Source: JACRDV01 sp024860865 [NCBI: Methanobacteriota archaeon] (GTDB lineage Archaea; JACRDV01). From it: DNA of 5,517 nt. The stretch covers positions 1 through 5,517 of the forward strand of contig JACRDV010000063.1 in the NCBI GenBank assembly GCA_024860865.1, written 5' to 3'. The position numbers and the translations under genes are program-made. Shown one piece after another: positions 1-4,713 of the stretch. The notes beneath the pieces are model-generated. The model was not told the origin of the DNA and made no database searches. It saw nothing but the letters and a program-made list of their open reading frames with translations. Within the stretch, counting starts at the first letter, position 1. Every line of letters starts with the position of its first letter.

Positions 1-972
1 AATACCCAAAGTGCCAGTTTCTTTAGCTAAAATTTCAGCTAGGCTATCTCCCTTATCAAAGTCAGCTATTACCTTAACAACTAGACCTGGTCTCCCTTTT
101 TTCATCGTACATGGAATTGCGATTGCATCTCTAGCTCCCGCGTCAATTAATTTTTGCAAAGTATGACTAATCACTTCGCCTGAAACATTATCAATATTCG
201 TTTCAAGCACACAAACAGTATCCTGGAAAAATTTTTGCTCCATTAATTGCCCAGATACAATTCTTAAAATGTTTGGAATATTTTCAAAATCTCTCGCACC
301 TGCGCCGTAGCCTATCTTCTCTGGTTTAAAAATAGGAAAATCAGTAAGAAAAGCGTGAACAAAATTTTTTAAGATTGCGACTCCGGTTGGCGTAGCCAGT
401 TCCACTTCAACAGCTCCTTTAAGGATTGGGATGCCCTTCAATAGCTCAAGTGTAATAGGTGTTGGAATGGATAGCTTTCCGTGCTTAATTTCAATTATCC
501 CGCTTCCAACCGCTACTGGTGTGGATAAAACTTGGCTTTCAAAGAGATTTAGTTCATTAGCTGCTACAACAGCTCCCACTATATCTGCAACTGTGTCAGC
601 AGACCCAATCTCATGCAAATGAACTCTTTCTTTTTGTGTTTTATGAACACAAGCCTCAGCTTCAGCCAATGTATCCAAAATTTTTAGCGCCAGGTTAGTT
701 TCTTTTTCACTTAAATCAGCCTTCATTATTGCTGTTTTTAGCTCGGCATATGTGCGGCCACTATCGTTTGACTTGACATCAATGCGCGTTGAAGCTATGG
801 TTTTCCTTAAAACTTGTTTAATTTCAACTTTAGTTGGTGAAAGATTGTTAGCAGCCTTTTCCATGGCTGATTTAACTGCCTCAGCATTCGCTCCTAAATC
901 AACTAGCGCTCCAACTACCATATCGCCAGCAACACCGGCTGTCTGACAATCAAATAAAAAAGCTTTTGTCAT
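1..972 (-). CDS. larC: LarC-type nickel-pincer cofactor biosynthesis protein (DUF111), 3' end outside window
   Basis: The minus strand is open for 324 codons from an ATG at 972-970 to the window edge, with no stop, so the C-terminus (roughly 65-75 residues by family length) is missing. LarC inserts nickel into the pyridinium dithiocarboxylate mononucleotide made by LarB and LarE, giving the cofactor of lactate racemase and related LarA enzymes; it is cytosolic and CTP-dependent. Family blocks seen in order: DCQTAGVAGDM (8-18), VHLHEIGSADTVADIVG (117-133), TPVAVGSG with IPTP (151-172), ATPTG (193-197), IGYGAGARD (220-228), TNIDNVSGE (258-266), CTMKKGRPG (288-296) and KETGTLG (317-323). In Lactiplantibacillus plantarum larC is split and joined by programmed frameshifting; here the reading frame runs unbroken through both parts. 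No larA, larB or larE lies in the window, so the client enzyme is unknown. No clear Shine-Dalgarno precedes the start. The family call is firm; in vivo substrate use is inferred. Confidence 0.93.
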   Translation of the reverse strand, partial: MTKAFLFDCQTAGVAGDMVVGALVDLGANAEAVKSAMEKAANNLSPTKVEIKQVLRKTIASTRIDVKSNDSGRTYAELKTAIMKADLSEKETNLALKILDTLAEAEACVHKTQKERVHLHEIGSADTVADIVGAVVAANELNLFESQVLSTPVAVGSGIIEIKHGKLSIPTPITLELLKGIPILKGAVEVELATPTGVAILKNFVHAFLTDFPIFKPEKIGYGAGARDFENIPNILRIVSGQLMEQKFFQDTVCVLETNIDNVSGEVISHTLQKLIDAGARDAIAIPCTMKKGRPGLVVKVIADFDKGDSLAEILAKETGTLGI

Positions 973-990
973 AAAAGACCCGAAATCAAG

Positions 991-1004
991 AGAAAGATTT
1001 ATTG
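991..1004 (+). promoter_or_regulatory. Candidate BRE/TATA element for the PRC-barrel gene
   Basis: AGAAAGATTTATTG resembles an archaeal BRE (GAAA) followed by a TATA box (TTTATT). The centre near 1001 predicts a transcription start near 1027, leaving a leader of about 19 nt that contains the strong ribosome binding site at 1033-1040. It interleaves with the proposed larC TATA box on the other strand. Confidence 0.4.
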
Positions 1005-1008
1005 TAAA

Positions 1009-1017
1009 GTATTTAAG
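1009..1017 (-). promoter_or_regulatory. Candidate TATA box for larC
   Basis: Read on the minus strand the bases are CTTAAATAC, preceded by an A-rich stretch that could be the BRE. The centre is about 41 bp upstream of the larC ATG, predicting a transcript with a leader of roughly 14 nt. This is motif resemblance only in AT-rich DNA. Confidence 0.35.
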
Positions 1018-1032
1018 ATTTTATAGCAACTC

Positions 1033-1040
1033 AGGAGGGA
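1033..1040 (+). promoter_or_regulatory. Shine-Dalgarno site that fixes a TTG start
   Basis: AGGAGGGA is a near-perfect Shine-Dalgarno, with its GGAGGG core 6 nt upstream of TTG at 1046. It supports the non-ATG start of the PRC-barrel gene, since no in-frame ATG lies near the beginning of the domain. Confidence 0.75.
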
Positions 1041-1045
1041 GAACT

Positions 1046-1303
1046 TTGGAAAAGATATTTGCAAGCAGTTTGTCCGGGAAAATAGTATCCAGCGATAAAG
1101 GCGAAGTAATTGGCAAAGTAAATGATATTCTATTTAAGGCAGAAACTGGTGAAATCACTATGCTTTTAGTTCAACCAGATAAAGCACTCCAAGAAAAGGC
1201 CTATCCAAGAGACGAAAATGGCCTAATTACAGTTCCATTTACTGCAATCAACGCAATTGGCGAATTTGTGGTAGTCTCAGAAGAGAAGCTTCTTCGCGGC
1301 TAA
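1046..1303 (+). CDS. Small stand-alone PRC-barrel domain protein
   Basis: An 85-residue cytosolic protein made almost entirely of one PRC-barrel domain. Visible signature: LSGKIVSSDKGEVIGKVNDI (about 9-28), a second strand block around ITMLLVQPDK (37-46), then ITVPFTAINAIGEFVVVSEE (61-80). The spacing matches archaeal single-domain PRC-barrel proteins. PRC-barrels are small protein- or RNA-interaction modules, known from the RimM C-terminus and the photosynthetic reaction centre H subunit. In haloarchaea, single-domain members (CdpB proteins) take part in cell division together with SepF. That role is possible here but cannot be read from the sequence, and no ftsZ or sepF is in the window. 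The start is TTG, backed by a strong Shine-Dalgarno 6 nt upstream. Its TAA stop at 1301-1303 directly touches the stop of the facing bpsA gene. It is divergent from larC and appears monocistronic. Confidence 0.88.
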   Translation: MEKIFASSLSGKIVSSDKGEVIGKVNDILFKAETGEITMLLVQPDKALQEKAYPRDENGLITVPFTAINAIGEFVVVSEEKLLRG

Positions 1304-2500
1304 CTACCCCCTTATTCTTCTCGCTAACTTAAACCCTTTTTTTCTGCCGCAGGCAGGGCAGCCTTTCTTCTTTAGCTCCTCGATTGTTTTAATAGATTTA
1401 TCTGCCCCAATCTCAATTTCACAGCCACAACTGCACGGGTAGATTCGCAATACTGGATAAATTTGCCCGGTATAAATTGGTTTTTCATATTTTTCGGTAA
1501 TTAAAGGCCTGCTATTTTTTGTCGTTTTTAATCTCGCTAAAAAAGTTGTGCCACCGATCATCTCTGCTCCTTCATAAATGTTGAAACCAGGCAATAATTC
1601 AGTTATGACTAATCCCATTTCCGTTAAAGTCTTCTGAACCTCAAGCCGATCTTCAGGACCTTTGTGCGAGAATGCTAAATAAATGTATTTAATCCCCGGC
1701 TTCAGTCCTTCGATTCCACGGGATAGGAATAAACTAAGGCCCGGTATAGTGTATGGTGGATCCGTAAAAAATACATCAAACTGATTTTTTAGAGAATTTG
1801 GAAGTGAATTCCTTAGATCATGTTCCACCGCCTCAATTTCTAAATTTTCAGCTTTTGCAATTTTTTCAATTAACTCAAGTAATCTCTTGTCTATATCTAG
1901 AGCAACTATTCTTTCGGGAAGTCCAGTGAGTGCAGTTGGTATAGAAGTTAAATCATCATCTCCAAGAAATAGGATATTTTTTCCTTCTAAATCCCCTCTC
2001 TCAGCCATAATTGCAGTTCTAAAAACAGCTGTTTCTGGAGTTGCATAAGCTTGATCTAATAAAGTATCCGGAATTGGCCTAAGTTTAGCGATTTGTTTTT
2101 GTTTGTCCAGTATTTTTTGAAAAAATGGAGATAATTTTATTGTACGCCCTTTACAAGCGCATGTTGTAACCTCAAATTCCGGTTTAAGTTTTAAAATTTT
2201 TCGGCCGAACTTAGAGCCATCTTCAGTTAAAACGGCGCCTTTTTCAGTCCTTTTTAAAAGCCCTGCCTTCTCTAGCTCGTCTCTAACCTCCGAAATTATC
2301 GGAAGTGGAAATTTAGTTAGCTGAGCTATCTTCCACGTGCCTATAGGCTGAAACTTTGCAATTGTTCTAAAAATCTCTCGAATGCCTTCAGCTCCTTCAG
2401 CTAACTCAACCTGATCGGCCACATAATCGAGTAACTCTTGTGTTTTAACTAATTCTTTTATTGGTCTTTTCGGTACTCCAAGTTTTCCAACTGCTTTCAC
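1304..2500 (-). CDS. bpsA: Branched-polyamine synthase family protein (BpsA, DUF43)
   Basis: A 398-residue protein of the N4-bis(aminopropyl)spermidine synthase family. Characterised members transfer aminopropyl groups from decarboxylated AdoMet onto the N4 of spermidine, making branched polyamines in thermophiles. Domains: an N-terminal winged-helix-like region (about 35-95); a Cys pair at 114 and 116; then a Rossmann methyltransferase-like core with the diagnostic GDDD (180-183), DID at the end of the next strand (202-204) and TDPPY (246-250), followed by GLSLFLSRGIEGLK. In the Thermococcus kodakarensis enzyme an Asp of the GDDD motif is held to be catalytic. A C-terminal extension (about 350-398) carries C356, C358, C360, C381 and C384, probably a zinc ribbon. 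The start is GTG, overlapping the speD TGA as GTGA, with GAGG about 9 nt upstream. Its position after speD, which makes the aminopropyl donor, strongly supports the role. The DPPY form and zinc ribbon suggest a divergent subgroup, so the exact product could differ. Confidence 0.88.
   Translation of the reverse strand: MKAVGKLGVPKRPIKELVKTQELLDYVADQVELAEGAEGIREIFRTIAKFQPIGTWKIAQLTKFPLPIISEVRDELEKAGLLKRTEKGAVLTEDGSKFGRKILKLKPEFEVTTCACKGRTIKLSPFFQKILDKQKQIAKLRPIPDTLLDQAYATPETAVFRTAIMAERGDLEGKNILFLGDDDLTSIPTALTGLPERIVALDIDKRLLELIEKIAKAENLEIEAVEHDLRNSLPNSLKNQFDVFFTDPPYTIPGLSLFLSRGIEGLKPGIKYIYLAFSHKGPEDRLEVQKTLTEMGLVITELLPGFNIYEGAEMIGGTTFLARLKTTKNSRPLITEKYEKPIYTGQIYPVLRIYPCSCGCEIEIGADKSIKTIEELKKKGCPACGRKKGFKLARRIRG
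1337..1343 (+). terminator. Possible oligo-T terminator for the PRC-barrel gene
   Basis: A run of seven T lies about 33 nt past the PRC-barrel stop, inside the 3' end of the convergent bpsA gene, where it corresponds to lysine codons on the minus strand. Archaeal RNA polymerase often terminates at U-rich tracts without a stem, and the absence of any spacer means the terminator has to lie inside bpsA. This is weak evidence, since AAA Lys codons give T runs anyway. Confidence 0.3.
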
Positions 2501-2850
2501 TTTCTCGGGCCTCGAAAAATTTCTTTAACTCTGACTGATTTTGGCTTAAGATTATTTTTAAAAATTTTAAGCACTTTATGTGCGTCAAATTTCCCACACA
2601 CAAAAATATCAACTGCAGCATATCCAAATTCTGGCCATGTGTGAATTGTAATATGCGAGAGTTGAAGTAATAATGCACCAGCTACACCGCGCGGTTTAAA
2701 CTTATGTAAAATAGGTTTGGCAACTACTTTTAATTTGGCAGCTTTAGCAGATCTGCCCAGTATTTTTTTAATTAATTCTATATTATCAAGAAGCTCGCTT
2801 TCACAGCCTTCAAGTTCAACAATTAAATGTCTTCCAAGAATTTTCGCCAT
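2497..2850 (-). CDS. speD: S-adenosylmethionine decarboxylase proenzyme, prokaryotic class
   Basis: SpeD decarboxylates AdoMet to give the aminopropyl donor for polyamine synthesis. The proenzyme normally cleaves itself just before a serine that becomes the pyruvoyl group. I place the start at ATG 2850-2848, which gives 117 residues beginning MAKILGRHLIVE, as is usual for the family, and a 4-nt gap after the upstream stop. An alternative ATG at 2865 adds five residues and overlaps the upstream gene. Numbering from 2850, the core block reads SHITIHTWPE (65-74): Ser65 (pyruvoyl precursor), His70 (processing), Glu74 (substrate ribose), with Cys85 (proton donor) in YAAVDIFVC. These align with Ser63, His68, Glu72 and Cys83 of the Thermotoga maritima enzyme. 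The residue before the serine is Leu64 (codon CTC), where family members have Glu. The stop overlaps the bpsA start (GTGA), implying coupled translation. The family call is secure; normal processing and substrate are less certain because of Leu64. Confidence 0.92.
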   Translation of the reverse strand: MAKILGRHLIVELEGCESELLDNIELIKKILGRSAKAAKLKVVAKPILHKFKPRGVAGALLLQLSHITIHTWPEFGYAAVDIFVCGKFDAHKVLKIFKNNLKPKSVRVKEIFRGPRK

Positions 2851-2854
2851 AATA

Positions 2855-3544
2855 TTACCAACCATAATAAAGTCGCTGAGCTAACAAAGGAGGCAATCCA
2901 GCTCTTTCAATTGCTCGGGCCGCTTCTGCTACTTGATATTCAACTCTGACTTGCTCAATTTCAATCTTCTCATTCTCTATGTCCAATATCATAAAACTAG
3001 CTCGCGGATCATTATCGCGTGGCTGCCCTATAGCCCCAGGATTAATGACAAAGTTCCGCCCAAGTTTTCGAATAAATGGTACGTGTGTATGGCCCATCAC
3101 AAGTACATTAGCCTGAGTTTGTTTTAAAAATTCTTCTAATAATCCATCTAAAACATCAGGAAAGATATATTCCTCAATCGGGGATCTAGGGCTGCCATGC
3201 ACAACATATAAAGAATATTTGTCAATCTGTCTTCGTAAGAAAGTTGGCAACTTTGAAATATAATCTAAATTTTCTTTCGTAATATGGTCTATCGTCCACT
3301 GTATTGCTTCCGCTGCAACGGGATTAAACCAAGAAGTATCGCCAGTTACAACAGCCCACTCATGATTCCCGGTAACAGTTGGAATTCTTCTTTGCTTGAT
3401 TAAGTTAACGCACTCGTTGCAGTAATTCCCATACCCAACTATATCACCAATACAAATTATTTCATCAATGTTTCTAAGTCTTTCTAAAGCAGCCTCCAAT
3501 GCAAGCAAGTTTGAATGAATGTCGGCAATAAGACCAATTTTCAT
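2855..3544 (-). CDS. Calcineurin-like metallophosphoesterase
   Basis: A 229-residue cytosolic protein of the YfcE/MJ0936-like metallophosphoesterase superfamily. All five metal-binding motifs are in order: ADIHSN (Asp8, His10), GDIVGYG (Asp34), GNHE (Asn60, His61), VVHGSP (His116) and GHTHVPF (His152, His154), followed by INPGAIGQPRD (167-177). The third motif is GNHE rather than the commoner GNHD; the metal-binding Asn and His are kept, so the enzyme is probably active on two metal ions. Archaeal relatives are phosphodiesterases with poorly defined natural substrates, and the same fold includes symmetrical Ap4A hydrolases and phosphoprotein phosphatases. It is the first gene of the run into speD and bpsA, 4 nt before the chosen speD start. 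The ATG at 3544 lacks a Shine-Dalgarno and sits about 28 bp from a TATA-like box, as for a leaderless transcript. A link to polyamine metabolism is suggested only by position. Confidence 0.88.
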   Translation of the reverse strand: MKIGLIADIHSNLLALEAALERLRNIDEIICIGDIVGYGNYCNECVNLIKQRRIPTVTGNHEWAVVTGDTSWFNPVAAEAIQWTIDHITKENLDYISKLPTFLRRQIDKYSLYVVHGSPRSPIEEYIFPDVLDGLLEEFLKQTQANVLVMGHTHVPFIRKLGRNFVINPGAIGQPRDNDPRASFMILDIENEKIEIEQVRVEYQVAEAARAIERAGLPPLLAQRLYYGW

Positions 3545-3567
3545 GGTTATCTTTTTGGTGGTCCATG

Positions 3568-3577
3568 TATAAAAAAT
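3568..3577 (-). promoter_or_regulatory. Candidate TATA box for the metallophosphoesterase-speD-bpsA operon
   Basis: Read on the minus strand, a run of six T followed by ATA is centred about 28 bp before the ATG at 3544. This predicts a leaderless mRNA, in line with the missing Shine-Dalgarno. The same T-rich tract, roughly 26-35 nt past the trmB stop, could also terminate trmB transcripts, so it may serve both jobs. Alternatively trmB reads through, since the gap is only 58 nt. Confidence 0.45.
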
Positions 3578-3602
3578 AGCAAAACTAATGTAAACCTAGT
3601 TA

Positions 3603-4337
3603 TTATTTTTCCTTCACATCGTTCCAAATATGCTTAAAATAACTTTGATAAAGTTTTATACAACTTGGGTTTTTGTTATACAGTGCAAAAAATGAGCTCC
3701 CCGGATCTTGAGATGCTAAAATCAGCTCTTTATTATCTAGCAAAATAAAACGAGAATGATCATGTTTATAATCATGCACATCTGCGCCAATTTCATCAAA
3801 TATCGCTTTACAGTAGTCATCGAACATGCCTAATGCTTTAACCTTAACACCCCTTTTAGCTGCTTTCTTTAACTCTCCCCCAATTGCTGGCGTACTTATT
3901 GGGTGCACTCCTATAATTAAAATCTCTTTTCTGGCACTGTTTATCATTTCAATAATTTTTTTCTGGATATTTTCTACTCCTCTGATGACCCACATTGCCT
4001 CTTCTGGGGGCGAATATCTCATTGTTCGATCATAGAGTGGCGCTATTGCTTTCAAGAGTTTATCAATTGCTTTTTCTCTCTCTTCAAGTTCTTTTTTTAA
4101 AACAATTTTAGGATCTATTGCCTTGTACCTTCTTGGCCTTCCGGGTTGTTGTTGAACAAAACCCCTCTTCTCAAGACTAGTTAGAATGTCATATTCCCGA
4201 GAATAGGGTATTCCTGCCAATTCTCTGATTCCTTTAACAGTAGATGGCCCGTTAATTGCCAGCGCCAAGTATGTTTTGGATTCATATTCCGTAAGATTAA
4301 GCAATTTTAGCTGTTCAACGAGCTTTGGGTCAATCAT
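3603..4337 (-). CDS. TrmB-family transcriptional regulator with degenerate PLD-like domain
   Basis: A 244-residue DNA-binding regulator. The N-terminal winged helix-turn-helix (about 7-75) shows the TrmB pattern: LNLTEYESKTYLALAINGPS, then IRELAGIPYSREYDILTSLE as the recognition helix region, and a wing with QQPGRPRRYKAID. A charged, probably coiled-coil helix (about 76-100) links it to a phospholipase-D-like domain (about 113-240) with MWVIRG, ILIIGVHP and a degenerate HKD motif, HSRFILLD (194-201), where Lys is replaced by Arg. Such domains in TrmB-like regulators sense ligands or dimerise and do not act as enzymes. It is shorter than Thermococcus TrmB (about 338 residues) and seems to lack the extra C-terminal sugar-binding part, so sugar sensing should not be assumed. 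It is divergent from tusA-dsrE and probably controls that pair and itself. The ATG at 4337 has no Shine-Dalgarno and a TATA-like box about 28 bp upstream, suggesting leaderless mRNA. The ligand is unknown. Confidence 0.88.
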   Translation of the reverse strand: MIDPKLVEQLKLLNLTEYESKTYLALAINGPSTVKGIRELAGIPYSREYDILTSLEKRGFVQQQPGRPRRYKAIDPKIVLKKELEEREKAIDKLLKAIAPLYDRTMRYSPPEEAMWVIRGVENIQKKIIEMINSARKEILIIGVHPISTPAIGGELKKAAKRGVKVKALGMFDDYCKAIFDEIGADVHDYKHDHSRFILLDNKELILASQDPGSSFFALYNKNPSCIKLYQSYFKHIWNDVKEK

Positions 4338-4360
4338 ATATGTTATATTTTTATCATTAA

Positions 4361-4369
4361 ATATTTAAG
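4361..4369 (-). promoter_or_regulatory. Candidate TATA box for the trmB-like gene
   Basis: Read on the minus strand the bases are CTTAAATAT, centred about 28 bp before the ATG at 4337, the spacing expected of a leaderless archaeal transcript. The box is part of a perfect 12-bp palindrome, TTAAATATTTAA (4357-4368). Its BRE position falls on the left arm of the 22-bp palindrome at 4373-4394. Confidence 0.5.
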
Positions 4370-4372
4370 TTA

Positions 4373-4394
4373 ATTTACTTTAAATCAAGTAAAT
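4373..4394. promoter_or_regulatory. Palindromic operator candidate between trmB-like and tusA genes
   Basis: ATTTACTT (4373-4380) and AAGTAAAT (4387-4394) are perfect inverted 8-bp arms separated by TAAATC. The centre lies about 17-18 bp from each of two opposed TATA-like boxes (4361-4369 minus, 4397-4404 plus), so each arm covers the BRE region of one promoter. This is a natural place for a dimeric winged-helix repressor to control both directions. The motif differs from the TATCAC-N5-GTGATA site of Thermococcus TrmB. Function is inferred. Confidence 0.5.
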
Positions 4395-4396
4395 AA

Positions 4397-4404
4397 TTTA
4401 TATT
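4397..4404 (+). promoter_or_regulatory. Candidate TATA box for tusA-dsrE
   Basis: TTTATATT is a close match to the archaeal TATA consensus. The predicted transcription start is near 4426, giving a leader of about 12 nt before the ATG at 4438, or a leaderless GTG start at 4426. The right arm of the palindrome occupies its BRE position. Confidence 0.5.
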
Positions 4405-4437
4405 TGATAATATGTTAAAACTTTTGTGAGTGCAAAT

Positions 4438-4713
4438 ATGTCTGAAATAACAGCAGCTCTATCACTTGAGTGCCGCGGAATGCACTGCCCATTGCCCGTA
4501 GTACAAATGAAAATAGGATTGTCAAGAATTAATGTAGGAGAAATATTGGAGATTATTGCCACAGATCCTGCCACAGAAAAGGATATCCCACCAGCAGCCA
4601 GAGCTCTTAGTGCAGAGATAGTGAAACAAGAAAAAGTAAGCAAAATTTGGGTATCTAAGACCGGAGAGAAATACAATATAGAATATCGCTATTATATTAG
4701 GAGGTTGAAGTAA
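4438..4713 (+). CDS. tusA: TusA/SirA-family sulfur carrier protein
   Basis: A 91-residue cytosolic protein with the TusA fold. Such proteins carry sulfur as a persulfide on the Cys of the CPxP motif and pass it between sulfurtransferases, for tRNA thiolation, cofactor sulfur delivery or dissimilatory sulfur metabolism. Here LECRGMHCPLPVVQMK (10-25) carries Cys17 in CPLP, the active cysteine, plus Cys12. It is followed by VGEILEIIATDPATEKDIP and a C-terminal strand region ending in YRYYIRRLK, all typical. The ATG at 4438 is preferred because it leaves the usual short lead into the first strand and has GTGA, complementary to the 16S rRNA end, 8 nt upstream. A GTG at 4426 would add four residues and coincide with the predicted transcription start. 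The TAA stop shares one base with the next gene's ATG (TAATG). The pairing with a DsrE-like protein points to a sulfur-relay role; the recipient is not in the window. Confidence 0.93.
   Translation: MSEITAALSLECRGMHCPLPVVQMKIGLSRINVGEILEIIATDPATEKDIPPAARALSAEIVKQEKVSKIWVSKTGEKYNIEYRYYIRRLK
4699..4706 (+). promoter_or_regulatory. Strong Shine-Dalgarno for the dsrE-like gene inside tusA
   Basis: AGGAGGTT lies within the last codons of tusA (Arg-Arg-Leu), 6 nt upstream of ATG 4713. It fixes the start of the second gene and, together with the TAATG overlap, indicates coupled translation of the pair. Confidence 0.8.

Noticed and set aside
431-946. Two plus-strand frames of about 64 codons (431-622 and 752-946)
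   Set aside because: Both are antisense to larC, which is open throughout with all family motifs.
1005-1011. TAAAGTA near larC as a second half-site of the 4373-4394 operator
   Set aside because: Only seven AT-rich bases match, with no second arm; a chance match is likely.
1284-1293. AGAAGCTTCT palindrome at the end of the PRC-barrel gene as a terminator
   Set aside because: It has no loop and no following T run, and is only 10 bp, within chance expectation in coding DNA.
1344-1356. Small hairpin CTGCC-GCA-GGCAG in bpsA as part of a terminator
   Set aside because: It comes after, not before, the T run on the plus strand and encodes zinc-ribbon residues; five base pairs are weak support.
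1304-2500. bpsA as a DNA N6-adenine methyltransferase because of DPPY
   Set aside because: GDDD plus the LFLSRGI block and the speD linkage fit the DUF43/BpsA family better; no restriction partner is present.
2445-2678. A 77-codon minus-strand frame across the speD-bpsA junction
   Set aside because: It is an alternative frame of two well-supported overlapping genes and has no family features.
4400-4413. ATATT-N4-AATAT as a further operator upstream of tusA
   Set aside because: Five-base AT-only arms are expected by chance in this promoter.
4398-4676. A 92-codon minus-strand reading frame opposite tusA
   Set aside because: It is antisense to a clear TusA gene, shows no recognisable family pattern, and its start lies deep inside that gene; it reflects the codon use of the real gene.
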